Source: Bacilli bacterium (GTDB lineage: Bacteria > Bacillota_I > Bacilli_A > RFN20 > CAG-826). Taken from it: a DNA stretch of 49,885 nucleotides. This document shows positions 31,132 to 39,522 of the stretch, one piece after another. The translations under genes and the position numbers were made by a program. The DNA lies in contig JAFTDF010000036.1 of assembly GCA_017454295.1 (NCBI GenBank), positions 1-49,885 of the forward strand, given 5' to 3'. Within the stretch, counting starts at the first letter, position 1, and every line of letters starts with the position of its first letter. Below the pieces are notes generated by a model that was given only the letters and a program-made list of their open reading frames with translations, was not told the origin of the DNA and did no database searches.

Positions 31132-31934
31132 GCTTTTTTCTTAAAGAAGGTCACCAAAGCACGCACGATCAGCGTGATCAATAACGCGCTCACGGCGATG
31201 CCGGCCGAAGTCGCGCCAGGCTTCCAATCCAAATAATACGAAGCCACGATTCCCCCCAGCATCGCAAGCAGAGAATAACCAAGGGAAGCAAATAAGGTAA
31301 AGCAATATCCTTTGCGTAGTAACAGAGCGCTTGCGGTGGGCAAAACGACCATCGAGGAGACGACCAAAGCGCCCACGGCCTTCGACCCGATGGCCACGGC
31401 TAGGGCGAATAACAGGGAGTGGAGCAAATCCAGCCATCCCGTCTTGATACCCGAAATATGCGCCTCTTCTTCGCTATAAAGGCAATGGAGCTGGCGTTGG
31501 TAGAAGAAAATGGAGAATAACAACGTCACCAGCAGCAAGCCCGCGACGACATAAACCTCTTCGTAAGAGAGCAGCAAAATCGACCCGAAAAGATAGGAAT
31601 CGAAGTTCGCAGCCTTCGCATAACCCGACAAAATCCCCGATAATGCAATGGCGCCGCTGAGCACGACAACCACGCCAATTTCCGCATGTTTGCCGAATTT
31701 GCGGCGCAAAACCCCGATGATCAAAAAGGAAACCACGCAGGTTATGATGGAAATCAGCATCGGGTTTAATCCACTCACCAAACCGATGGCAATCCCGGCG
31801 AGTGAAGAATGGGCTAAGGCATCGCCACTGGAAGAAAGTTTTTTATAGACCACGGGTCCACCTAGCAACGGAAACACCAGGGCCAACATGGTCGCCACGA
31901 CGAAGGCGATGATCATGAATTCATAATGAAACAT
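31113..31934 (-). CDS. znuB: Zinc ABC transporter permease ZnuB
   Basis: This 273-residue ABC-3 family permease carries zinc (or manganese) across the membrane. It has about eight helices and the family segments ALVFPLLGGPVVYKKLSSSGDALAHSSLAGIA near the N-terminus, and GSKAVGALVVSSMVVLPTASALLL. AAGGGGG lies before the ATG at 31934, which overlaps the end of znuC. The last three residues (SRG) and the stop are encoded by the hairpin of the TnpB element's right end, so the natural 3' end was replaced by the insertion; the lost tail is likely short and non-essential. Confidence 0.87.
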   Translation of the reverse strand: MFHYEFMIIAFVVATMLALVFPLLGGPVVYKKLSSSGDALAHSSLAGIAIGLVSGLNPMLISIITCVVSFLIIGVLRRKFGKHAEIGVVVVLSGAIALSGILSGYAKAANFDSYLFGSILLLSYEEVYVVAGLLLVTLLFSIFFYQRQLHCLYSEEEAHISGIKTGWLDLLHSLLFALAVAIGSKAVGALVVSSMVVLPTASALLLRKGYCFTLFASLGYSLLAMLGGIVASYYLDWKPGATSAGIAVSALLITLIVRALVTFFKKKALASRG

Positions 31935-32580
31935 GGTGATGCCCCCTTTCGAGTTCGTGCTGATAACTTAAGATTTCCCCGTCTTCGATGAAATAGATGG
32001 CATCGGCCTCTTCCAAATCGTGAGGATGGTGGGACACGAATAGAATTGTCTTTCCTTCTTGATGCAATTCATTAATCAAATGGACTAAACGGTGGTGGTT
32101 TTCTTCATCGAGCCCCGCATCGGGTTCGTCGAAAATGACTAAAGTGGGGTCGGCGACGATGGTTTTGGCAAGCCGTGCCCGCTGCAATTGACCTCCGGAT
32201 AGTTCGCGGAGCAATTTCTTGCGCAGGGGATATAGATCGAAACGGTGAAGAGCCGCTTCGACTTTCTTTTTATCATCCCGGTTTAGAAACCATTTCTTTC
32301 GCCCGATAAGCCCCATACCGACGAGTTCTTCGACGGTGCATTGGAAATCATGGTCGTCGCGACCCGAAGTCTGCGATAGATAGGCGATGACTTGGTCGGT
32401 CACCGTCAGGGTTCCGCTTTGTGGCTTTAAAATCCCCAAAGCCAATTTCAAAAAGGTGGATTTGCCACCCCCGTTGGGCCCGAGGATTCCGACGAATTGG
32501 CCATCCTCCAAACGGAAGGAAATGTCTTTTAGCAAGGCACGGTCGGCATAGGAAAAACTGACGTGGGAAAATTCGATCAC
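31921..32580 (-). CDS. znuC: Zinc ABC transporter ATP-binding protein ZnuC
   Basis: This 219-residue ATPase powers the zinc importer. Walker A is GPNGGGKST (about residue 35), the signature LSGGQLQRARLAK, Walker B LVIFDEPDAGLD, and the switch His in VSHHPHDL. The start is GTG with CAGGAGG upstream, overlapping the znuA stop (GTGA). It overlaps znuB by 14 nt. The C-terminus ends in a His-rich stretch (YQHELERGHHHVSL), which may bind metal. Confidence 0.9.
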   Translation of the reverse strand: MIEFSHVSFSYADRALLKDISFRLEDGQFVGILGPNGGGKSTFLKLALGILKPQSGTLTVTDQVIAYLSQTSGRDDHDFQCTVEELVGMGLIGRKKWFLNRDDKKKVEAALHRFDLYPLRKKLLRELSGGQLQRARLAKTIVADPTLVIFDEPDAGLDEENHHRLVHLINELHQEGKTILFVSHHPHDLEEADAIYFIEDGEILSYQHELERGHHHVSL

Positions 32581-33449
32581 GGTTTTGCCTCCTGGATTTT
32601 ATGAAGGTTTTCTAAATAGACGCTGAAGTAAGTGGCACCCTCGGCGATTTCGTCTTCTTCTAATCCTTCTAAGGGATTGAGCGATTCGGCTTTCGCGCCG
32701 CTGGCCTTGGCGATGGCTTGGGCGACGGCGGGGCTAGCGAGCTCCTCGAAAAAGACGGTGTCGATTCCATAGGAAGCAATGGCGTCCAACACTTGCGTCA
32801 TCGTTTGCTGGGTCGGTTCTTGATCGGGCGAGAGTCCATTGATATAGATTTGTTTGAGATGGAATTCATTACATAGATAACCATAGGCGGCATGGGAGAC
32901 GGCAATCGGTTTTCCCGCAATGGAGGCGGCGATTTCCTTGGCGCTTGCTTCCATTTCCGTCAAATCCGCGCAAAAAGAAGCGAAATTTGCACGGAATTCT
33001 CCGGCATACGAAGGCAAGGCCTGAACCATGGAGGATAAAACTTTTTCGCCCATTTGGCGGTATAAGGCCGTATCCAGCCAGATGTGAGGATCGACGGCAC
33101 CGTCCACGCTTTGAGTGGGCAGGCCTTCGCTTAATATGATGGTTTTCTTTTGATAGGAAGGGAGCAAGGAATCCGTCCACGCTTCCATGCCAAGCCCGTT
33201 GACGAAGCAAAGGGAAGCATCGGCGATCTTCCGCACGGCGCTGGGAACGAGTTCGAAATCATGCGGTTCGGTACCGGCGGGGGTGAGGTTTTCGACGTCG
33301 ATCGCGTCGCCTCCAATGGCATCCGCCAGAAACCAAACCGGATAAAAAGAAGCGACCACCAAAGGCCGATCCAGCTGCGTTGGGCCACAAGAACATAGCC
33401 CAAGAAGCGGTAAGAGGAACCTGATTTTGCGCAATGACTTGATTCTCAT
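32577..33449 (-). CDS. znuA: Zinc-binding lipoprotein ZnuA
   Basis: This 290-residue cluster A-I substrate-binding protein begins with a lipoprotein signal ending LGLCSC. The three metal-binding histidines are seen in EPHDFEL, DPHIWLD and SHAAYGYL, with an acidic fourth ligand probable near the C-terminus (PLEGLEEDE). The His-rich loop of Gram-negative ZnuA is absent. First gene of the znuACB operon, divergent from the Fur-family gene. The shared 7-1-7 box at 33463-33477 should shut the operon off when zinc is plentiful. Zinc is preferred over manganese because of the regulator, but this is inference. Confidence 0.87.
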   Translation of the reverse strand: MRIKSLRKIRFLLPLLGLCSCGPTQLDRPLVVASFYPVWFLADAIGGDAIDVENLTPAGTEPHDFELVPSAVRKIADASLCFVNGLGMEAWTDSLLPSYQKKTIILSEGLPTQSVDGAVDPHIWLDTALYRQMGEKVLSSMVQALPSYAGEFRANFASFCADLTEMEASAKEIAASIAGKPIAVSHAAYGYLCNEFHLKQIYINGLSPDQEPTQQTMTQVLDAIASYGIDTVFFEELASPAVAQAIAKASGAKAESLNPLEGLEEDEIAEGATYFSVYLENLHKIQEAKP

Positions 33450-33461
33450 TTATCCTTCTAA

Positions 33462-33491
33462 TTGCAAATGATTTGCATTTGCGACTATAAT
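33462..33491 (+). promoter_or_regulatory. Promoter of the Fur-family gene
   Basis: TTGCAA (33462-33467) and TATAAT (33486-33491), 18-bp spacer. The -35 lies inside the 7-1-7 box. Confidence 0.7.
33463..33477. promoter_or_regulatory. 7-1-7 Fur-family (Zur) operator
   Basis: TGCAAAT-G-ATTTGCA is a perfect 7-1-7 palindrome, the pattern bound by Fur/Zur/PerR dimers. It sits between znuA and the regulator and covers the regulator's -35, so it probably controls both. Confidence 0.8.
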
Positions 33492-33522
33492 ATAGCATCG
33501 TCCCTTAGGGAGGGCAAAGGAA

Positions 33523-33936
33523 ATGAACGAAAAAATATTGCTGAAAGATCATGGTCTCAAAGCCACGCCATCGCGTCTATCCATCTTGCATTACCTTTCC
33601 ACCCTCGATGCCCCCATCACCGCTGAGGAACTCTTCCGCCGCTTACAAAGCCAAGGGCTTGATCTCTCCACGCTTTATCGAAACCTCAATACCTTCGTCG
33701 AAGCCGGACTTGCCAAACGGGAAGTGGGGCATCACAAAGAAAATATCTATTCCCTCATCCAAGAAGAGGAGCGCCATTTTTTGGTGTGCTTACGCTGCCA
33801 AAAGAAGATTCGGTTAGAAGGCTGCCCTTATCACGAAGTCAACGAAGCCATCGAATCCCAAACCGGTTTCCGTGTCCTCGATCACAATACGGAAATCTAC
33901 GGAATCTGCCCAAATTGTCAACGTCAAGAACCTTGA
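33523..33936 (+). CDS. zur: Fur-family regulator, probably Zur
   Basis: This 137-residue metal-dependent repressor has an N-terminal winged helix (GLKATPSRLSILHYL, then STLYRNLNTFVEAGL) and a dimerisation domain with the structural zinc cysteines (CLRC and CPNC). His residues in EVGHHKENIYSL and EERHFLVC form metal sites. AAAGG precedes the ATG. Its position opposite znuACB and the shared operator make Zur the best call; Fur or PerR cannot be excluded by sequence alone. Confidence 0.86.
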   Translation: MNEKILLKDHGLKATPSRLSILHYLSTLDAPITAEELFRRLQSQGLDLSTLYRNLNTFVEAGLAKREVGHHKENIYSLIQEEERHFLVCLRCQKKIRLEGCPYHEVNEAIESQTGFRVLDHNTEIYGICPNCQRQEP

Positions 33937-33941
33937 CCTCC

Positions 33942-33960
33942 CTTTTCTACAAAAGAAAAG
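33942..33960 (+). terminator. Possible weak terminator after zur
   Basis: CTTTTC (33942-33947) and GAAAAG (33955-33960) are perfect complements around a 7-nt loop, but no T-tract follows. Confidence 0.3.
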
Positions 33961-33975
33961 ATGCGTTCTACTGTG

Positions 33976-34000
33976 AAACTGAGTAAAATGTTGTCAGTTT
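33976..34000 (+). promoter_or_regulatory. Inverted repeat framing a -10 box
   Basis: AAACTGA (33976-33982) and TCAGTTT (33994-34000) are perfect complements around TAAAAT (33984-33989), a possible -10 box. Outer GATGC/GCATC (33960-33964, 34007-34011) extends the structure. It may be an operator or, if transcribed, a two-helix leader for the gene at 34029. Confidence 0.5.
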
Positions 34001-34028
34001 TAGGGTGCATCCCGTCTTAGGAGGCCTT

Positions 34029-34307
34029 ATGGCAACAAGAAAACTCATCATCGAACGGCGGAAAGGCCAATTCGGCCGTTTTCCTGCCTGCGCGATCCTC
34101 TCCGACGAAAAACGAATCGGGGAGATGGCGCAGGACCAAATGAAAGGCGAATTCGCCATCAGCAAAGGCGAACACGCCATCCAAGCCCAAATCGAAGGAC
34201 CCGATGGCCGGCTCTATCGCTCGAATTCCTATTTTTCCCTCGGTGGGAAGGACGTTGTCCTTTATTTGACCATCGATGGCAGCAAACTCGTTCTCGCCTA
34301 TCGTTAA
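34029..34307 (+). CDS. Hypothetical 92-residue protein
   Basis: I do not recognise the family. The protein is soluble, with a pattern of alternating strands (RKLIIERRKGQFGRFPACAIL, then GKDVVLYLTIDGSKLVLAYR) that suggests a small beta-sandwich. The ATG at 34029 follows TAGGAGG; the upstream in-frame ATG at 34005 lies in the inverted-repeat region. It ends 10 bp before the oxidoreductase gene, so both share a promoter. A role with the oxidoreductase is inferred only from that. Confidence 0.55.
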   Translation: MATRKLIIERRKGQFGRFPACAILSDEKRIGEMAQDQMKGEFAISKGEHAIQAQIEGPDGRLYRSNSYFSLGGKDVVLYLTIDGSKLVLAYR

Positions 34308-34317
34308 GGAGACCATT

Positions 34318-37044
34318 ATGAAAGAACAAGAACCCATTCTCTACGAAGGAAAACCCGTTGCCGACGGCGATAAGCCCCTTCGCCCCAAAATCGTCAAAGT
34401 CGCCAAAATGATCGGCGGTCCCTCGGGGATGATGAACAAAATCGATGCCAATGCCCCGGAATACTATTCCCTTGCCGGCTCGGTCTCCGATGAGGAATGC
34501 GATTTCATCCTCTCCCTTGGACTTCGCAAAATCCGGACCGATGAATATGTGGCCAAGAAACTTGGCTGGGACATCGACCGCGTCCACAAAGTCGGCGATC
34601 ACCTTGGCTATCTTGGCACGCTTCGCGTCGACTATTTCGAAGAAGACGGGCATTACGAATACTTCTGCCCCATTTTCGCCCCTGGCCTTTTGGAAATCAT
34701 GGTCGTTTCGCCCAACGCCAAAGACCATCCCGAAATCCGTCGCGCCTTCAACCAATACACCCATGACCGCCTCCAAAACATGGGTCCGATGATTCCCGAA
34801 GGTTATGGCCTCATGCGCGTCATCCCGATTGAACGCGCCCTCCCCAAAGACGAGAAACCCGATCCCCGCGATACCCTTTCCTATTATTTGGATAAATACG
34901 ACTACTATTCCGTCGGTCAATGCTCTTGCCGCGTTTCCCGTACGACCATGGGCGAAGGCTGCGGCCATCTTGCCGATGATCGTTGCATCAAACTCGGCAA
35001 AGCCGCCAAATACTTCGTCCGCACCGGCAAAGACCGCGAAATCAGCCGCAAAGAGCTCGAGACCATCATGCACAATTGCGAAGAAGAAGGTCTCATGCAC
35101 TGCATCCCCAACATCGAATCCATCCGCGATGGCAATACCACGGCTATTTGCGACTGCTGTGATTGCGCTTGCTTCGGTTTGCGTCCGGTCGAAGAATTCA
35201 AGACCAATGACGCCGTTGCCTCCAACTATCGTTGCGTCGTCGAAGCCGCCAACTGCGTTGCCTGTGGCAAATGCGTCGAATACTGCCCGACCAACGCCAT
35301 CAAACTCGGCGTCAAACTCCATCAAAAATGCGAGCCGAAAATCGCCTTCTCCAAATCCGTTGGGGATCATGGCGCCGCTAGTGTTCGCAACCCCGACTAT
35401 CGTTTCACCCGCACCGACGTCATCCCCGAAACCGGGACTGCACCTTGCAAATCCTGGTGCCCGGCCCATATCGGGATCCAAGGCTATATCAAGATGGCCA
35501 GCGAAGGCCGTTATAAAGAAGCCCTCGCCCTCATCAAGCACGAGAACCCCTTCCCCGCCGTCTGCGGCCGTATTTGCAACCATCCTTGCGAACTCCATTG
35601 CACCCGTGGTTCCGTTGATGAGGCCATCGCCATCGACGACATCAAGAAATTCATCGCCGAGCGCGAACTTTCTCCTGAAGGACGCTTCCTCCCCTGGAAA
35701 CGCCACGATTATTCCGATAAGAAGATTGCCATCATCGGCGGCGGCCCGGCTGGTTTAAGCTGCGCTTATTACCTCCTCCAAGATGGCTATGACGTCACCG
35801 TCTTCGAAAAAGAAAAGAAACTCGGCGGTATGCTGACCCTTGGCATCCCCGCCTTCCGTCTGGAAAAGAACGTCGTCGAAGCCGAAATCGACATCATCCG
35901 GGAAATGGGTTGCCATTTCAAAACCGGCGTCGAAGTGGGCAAAGACGTCACCATCCCCGAGCTCCGTAAGCAGGGTTTCAATGGCTTCTTCATCGCCATC
36001 GGCGCCCAAGCCTCCCGTCACCTTGGCTTAGAAGGCGAAGACCATCCCGATATCATGGGTGGGATCGATTTCTTACGCGAAGTCAACCTCGGCAAAGGCA
36101 AGAAGTTCAAAGGCGAAGTCATCGTCGTCGGTGGTGGTAACGTCGCCATGGACGTCGCCCGTACGGCCCTGCGCCAAGGCGCGACCAAAGTCGATCTCTA
36201 TTGCCTCGAATCCCGTGAGGAAATGCCTTCCGCCAAAGAAGAAATCGCCGAAGCCGAAGCCGAAGGCATCGTCATCCACAATTCCTATGGTCCGAAAGCC
36301 ATCCTTCGCGACGGCAAGAAACTCGAAGGCATGTCCTTCCGGAAGTGTCTCTCCGTCCGCGACGCCGAAGGCCGTTTCAACCCCACGTTTGACGAAACCG
36401 AAATCATCGAAGCCAAAGCCGGAGATATCCTCTTGGCGATCGGCCAGTCCTTCGATTACGGTAAACTCCTCGAAGGCACCCAGGTCGAACTCACCCGTGG
36501 CAACACCGTCCTTGCCGATCCCTTCACCTTACAAACCACCGATCCCGATATCTTCGCCGGCGGCGATTGCCATCGTGGCGCCCGCTTCGCCATCGAAGCC
36601 ATTGCCGAAGGCAAAGCCGCGGCCATCTCCTTGCATCGCTATGTCCAGCCCGGACAACTTCTCGATGCCGGACGCAACCATCGCGATTTCTTCGGCCTCG
36701 ATGTCAATAACATGGAACTCGATGGCTTTGATAAAGCCCCGCGTCAAATCCCGCAATCCCGCCCCATCGACACCAAATCCTTTGCCGATAATCGCGGGAT
36801 CTTTACCGAAGACCAAATCAAGAAAGAAGCCGCCCGTTGCCTTAGCTGCGGGAAAGCGGTGGTCGATCCCAACCTTTGCGTTGGCTGCGGTCAGTGCGTC
36901 ATCAAATGCCAATTCGATGCCGCTCACCTCGTCAAGAAGACCAAGATCTACGCCAGCAGCTTCGACTCCTTGCTCCCCAAGGCCATTGGCCACACCATCA
37001 AGCGCGGCATCAAGATCGCCGCGACCGCGTTGAAGAGGGATTAA
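34318..37044 (+). CDS. Large 4Fe-4S/FAD oxidoreductase related to GltD
   Basis: This is a 908-residue multidomain redox protein. Residues 1-190 form a region I cannot name. Residues about 200-335 are cysteine-rich (QCSCRVSRTTMGEGCGH, CDCCDCAC) and end in a ferredoxin motif (CVACGKCVEYCP). Residues 370-460 form the GltD-type N-terminal iron-sulfur domain (CKSWCPAHI, CGRICNHPCELHCTRG). An FAD fold (IIGGGPAGLS, about residue 474) and an NAD(P) fold (VGGGNVAMD, about 604) follow. The end carries a second ferredoxin motif (CVGCGQCVIKC, about 856). It likely moves electrons between NAD(P)H and a carrier or partner, perhaps by bifurcation. The partner is not in view. The next gene is hypA-like, 3 bp away. 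Confidence 0.8.
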   Translation: MKEQEPILYEGKPVADGDKPLRPKIVKVAKMIGGPSGMMNKIDANAPEYYSLAGSVSDEECDFILSLGLRKIRTDEYVAKKLGWDIDRVHKVGDHLGYLGTLRVDYFEEDGHYEYFCPIFAPGLLEIMVVSPNAKDHPEIRRAFNQYTHDRLQNMGPMIPEGYGLMRVIPIERALPKDEKPDPRDTLSYYLDKYDYYSVGQCSCRVSRTTMGEGCGHLADDRCIKLGKAAKYFVRTGKDREISRKELETIMHNCEEEGLMHCIPNIESIRDGNTTAICDCCDCACFGLRPVEEFKTNDAVASNYRCVVEAANCVACGKCVEYCPTNAIKLGVKLHQKCEPKIAFSKSVGDHGAASVRNPDYRFTRTDVIPETGTAPCKSWCPAHIGIQGYIKMASEGRYKEALALIKHENPFPAVCGRICNHPCELHCTRGSVDEAIAIDDIKKFIAERELSPEGRFLPWKRHDYSDKKIAIIGGGPAGLSCAYYLLQDGYDVTVFEKEKKLGGMLTLGIPAFRLEKNVVEAEIDIIREMGCHFKTGVEVGKDVTIPELRKQGFNGFFIAIGAQASRHLGLEGEDHPDIMGGIDFLREVNLGKGKKFKGEVIVVGGGNVAMDVARTALRQGATKVDLYCLESREEMPSAKEEIAEAEAEGIVIHNSYGPKAILRDGKKLEGMSFRKCLSVRDAEGRFNPTFDETEIIEAKAGDILLAIGQSFDYGKLLEGTQVELTRGNTVLADPFTLQTTDPDIFAGGDCHRGARFAIEAIAEGKAAAISLHRYVQPGQLLDAGRNHRDFFGLDVNNMELDGFDKAPRQIPQSRPIDTKSFADNRGIFTEDQIKKEAARCLSCGKAVVDPNLCVGCGQCVIKCQFDAAHLVKKTKIYASSFDSLLPKAIGHTIKRGIKIAATALKRD

Positions 37045-37047
37045 GCC

Positions 37048-37389
37048 ATGCATGAGCTTGGCTATGCCACCGAACTCGTGGCCACCCTCGAGGAGTTGAT
37101 GGACCAAGAACACCTCAGCGTCATCCGTTCCGTCACGTTGCGCGTTGGGGAAGCCACCGGCGTCATCCCCCGGTATCTTTACGAATGCTGGCCTGCCGCC
37201 ATCGAAGATAGCCGTATCCCCGATTGCGAGCTAAAAATCGACTATACCCGCGCCGTCGGACGGTGTCGGGATTGCGAAGAGGAATATATCGCCTCCGCCA
37301 CCCATGGGGTCTGCCCCAAATGCGGCTCGAAGGAATACGATCTCCTCAACGGTTACGAATTCGAAGTCGTGGAAATCCACGGCAAATAA
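37048..37389 (+). CDS. hypA: HypA-family nickel metallochaperone
   Basis: HypA delivers nickel to [NiFe] hydrogenase (or urease) during assembly. The 113-residue length is normal. The nickel site (MHE at the N-terminus, His2) is present, and so is the zinc loop with two CxxC pairs (CRDCEEEYIASATHGVCPKC). It follows the oxidoreductase gene by 3 bp. No hydrogenase structural genes and no hypB-F occur in this window, so its client is unclear. Confidence 0.85.
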   Translation: MHELGYATELVATLEELMDQEHLSVIRSVTLRVGEATGVIPRYLYECWPAAIEDSRIPDCELKIDYTRAVGRCRDCEEEYIASATHGVCPKCGSKEYDLLNGYEFEVVEIHGK

Positions 37390-37432
37390 GGAAATCTCTC
37401 CCATTTCTCCAAAGGAGGTATATCATTTTCGT

Positions 37433-38155
37433 ATGCTAAATCGTTCCGCTTTCGATCCGCGTGTGTTCCATGGCATCGCCCACCGCGGATACCATGATCA
37501 AGTCTCCCCCGAAAACTCGATGGAGGCTTTTGAAAAAGCCGTTGCCGCCGGGCTGCCGTTTGAATGCGATGTCCATCTAACCAAAGACGGGCAAGTCGTC
37601 ATCAGCCACGATTCCCTTCTGAAGCGTATGACCGGCAAGGAAGGAAAGATCGAGGAGCTCACCTTAGCCGAACTCCGGGCTGGCTATAAATTGCCGAATG
37701 GTGCCGACCTCCCCTTGCTAAAAGAGGTGCTGGACTTTGTTCAAGAACGGGTCCCCATCGTCGTCGAAATCAAAGTGGTGGACCGTAACTACAAAGCCAT
37801 CGTCGCCGCCGTATTGCCCTTGCTTTCCCGCATCAAAGAAAAGAAAAACATCTCCATCATCTCCTTCGATCCGCGAGCGCTTACTCGCTGCAAGAAAGCC
37901 GGGTTTAGCCGCGGCTTGCTCATTGAAAAGAACAACACCTGGGTGCTCATGTTCCGCGGCAAATTCGATTACCTCGACGTCGAGGATTGCCTCGTCGACG
38001 AGCCGCGCATCGTCAAATATCGCCGTAAAGGCGGACTGGTAAACGTCTGGACCGTGGATACCCAAGAAAAATTGGCCCACGTCAAAGGAAAAGTCGACAT
38101 GATCACCTTCCAGCATCTGCCCCTAGATGCGGTGGAGGACGCTCATCATGGATAA
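37433..38155 (+). CDS. Glycerophosphodiester phosphodiesterase (GDPD family)
   Basis: This 240-residue enzyme hydrolyses glycerophosphodiesters to glycerol-3-phosphate and an alcohol. The catalytic AHRGYHDQVSPENSMEAF and the metal-site FECDVHLTKDGQVVISHD are intact. Residues VEIKVVDRN and VWTVDTQEKL complete the barrel. No signal peptide, so it acts in the cytoplasm. The only good ribosome site (AAAGGAGGT at 37411-37419) lies unusually far (about 14 nt) from the ATG; no other in-frame start is closer. It overlaps the sirtuin gene by 8 nt. Confidence 0.88.
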   Translation: MLNRSAFDPRVFHGIAHRGYHDQVSPENSMEAFEKAVAAGLPFECDVHLTKDGQVVISHDSLLKRMTGKEGKIEELTLAELRAGYKLPNGADLPLLKEVLDFVQERVPIVVEIKVVDRNYKAIVAAVLPLLSRIKEKKNISIISFDPRALTRCKKAGFSRGLLIEKNNTWVLMFRGKFDYLDVEDCLVDEPRIVKYRRKGGLVNVWTVDTQEKLAHVKGKVDMITFQHLPLDAVEDAHHG

Positions 38156-38879
38156 GGAAGCCTTAGATCGCTGCCGCAAAGCCATCGCCGAAGCCAAAAC
38201 CATCGTCTTTTTGGGTGGGGCGGGGGTCTCCACGGGATCGGGCATTCCCGATTTCCGCTCGCCCCAAGGGCTATATAACGTCCGCAGCGAATACGGCGTG
38301 GAATATGAAACCATCCTCTCCCATTCCTTCTTTGAAACCTATCCCGACGTTTTCTATGACTTCTACTGGAAGCATATGGTGGCCGAAAAGGCCAAACCCA
38401 ATCGTGCCCACTTGGCTTTAGCCAATTTTGAGCAAAAGCATCATAACCTGACCATCGTCACCCAAAATATCGATGGGCTCCATCAAGACGCCGGCTCCGT
38501 CCACGTCCTTGAAGCCCATGGTTCGGTGCGCCGCTACCATTGCCAAAAATGTGGGAAGCCCTATGCCCTCGACCAAATTCCCCATCATGGGGTTCCCCAT
38601 TGTTCTTGCGGTGGCCAAATCAAACCCGACGTCGTCCTCTACGAAGAACCCTTGGACGCCGCGACTTTGGAAGAAGCGGTGCAACGGGTGCGTTTTGCCA
38701 ACGTCTTGATCATCGGTGGCACCTCGATGCGGGTCTATCCCATCGCCGCCTTGCCCCAATATTTCAACCTCGGCACCCAAATCATCATCAATGCCGAACC
38801 GACGCCTTACGACCGGTATTGCGATTACGTCTTCCATGAGGATATCGGTGCCACGCTCGAAGCGCTATTAGAGGATTAG
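38148..38879 (+). CDS. Sirtuin NAD-dependent protein deacylase
   Basis: This 243-residue Sir2-family enzyme removes acyl groups from lysines, using NAD. Motifs: GAGVSTGSGIPDFRS (NAD binding), TQNIDGLHQDAG, the catalytic His in EAHGS, and a zinc site of CQKC and CSC spaced by about 18 residues (the second pair is CSCG). Length is normal. GGAGG precedes the ATG at 38148. Its 5' end overlaps the GDPD gene and DUF5662 follows directly. Confidence 0.9.
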   Translation: MDKEALDRCRKAIAEAKTIVFLGGAGVSTGSGIPDFRSPQGLYNVRSEYGVEYETILSHSFFETYPDVFYDFYWKHMVAEKAKPNRAHLALANFEQKHHNLTIVTQNIDGLHQDAGSVHVLEAHGSVRRYHCQKCGKPYALDQIPHHGVPHCSCGGQIKPDVVLYEEPLDAATLEEAVQRVRFANVLIIGGTSMRVYPIAALPQYFNLGTQIIINAEPTPYDRYCDYVFHEDIGATLEALLED

Positions 38880-38880
38880 C

Positions 38881-39522
38881 ATGGGCCATTTCTTCGCGCA
38901 TCTTCGTCTCATCACCAAACATCGGCATCGCGTGATTTCCAACGGAAGGAAATGCGGGATTTTCTGGCATTGCCTCAAGCACGATCTTAGCAAATATTCC
39001 TATAAGGAATTCCATACTTCGGCAAAGTATTATAACGGCCATCATTCCCCCGTTTTTGAGGAGCGGATCCATAACGGTTACTTTTCCACCGTCTGCCAAC
39101 GCCACACCCGTAAGAATCCCCATCATTGGGAATATTGGACCGACTATTTTATGGGCCGTCTCGTCGTCAAGACGATGCCTTGGGTCTATGCGACCGAATA
39201 TGTCTGCGACATGCTTTCGGCCTCCTATGTCTATAATCCAAAGGGATTCACCCCGGAAGCGACCCTGGATTACTTCATTCACCGTCAAGACCATTACTAT
39301 ATGACCGCGGCGACGAGGGAATACGTCACGTGGTGTTTGACCCGTTACAAAGACCTCGGCTTTGCCGGATTAAAGAAAAAAGATACGAAAGCCAAATACG
39401 CCGAAATCACGTCACGTCTCCCCCAAATCGAACTTTTCGAAACCCTTCACCCTACAGGTGAATTGCCCTCCGACCCAAAGATGGCTATAATGCAACCGCT
39501 CCAAAGCAAGGAGAACCCATGA
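38881..39522 (+). CDS. DUF5662 family protein
   Basis: This 213-residue protein of unknown function matches DUF5662 as I recall it: LITKHRHRVISNGRKCGIF near the start, then HDLSKYSYKEF and the His-rich KNPHHWEYWTDY. The conserved HDxSK and paired histidines suggest a metal-dependent hydrolase. AGAGGA precedes the ATG. It overlaps the first TrkA gene by 4 nt. Confidence 0.75.
   Translation: MGHFFAHLRLITKHRHRVISNGRKCGIFWHCLKHDLSKYSYKEFHTSAKYYNGHHSPVFEERIHNGYFSTVCQRHTRKNPHHWEYWTDYFMGRLVVKTMPWVYATEYVCDMLSASYVYNPKGFTPEATLDYFIHRQDHYYMTAATREYVTWCLTRYKDLGFAGLKKKDTKAKYAEITSRLPQIELFETLHPTGELPSDPKMAIMQPLQSKENP

Noticed and set aside
34159-35706. Minus-strand ORF of 515 codons
   Set aside because: It is antisense to the oxidoreductase gene, which has clear motifs; the length comes from biased codon use.
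37421-37435. Leaderless GDPD start (TATCAT before the ATG)
   Set aside because: A strong Shine-Dalgarno lies just upstream and the gene follows hypA closely, so read-through expression is simpler.
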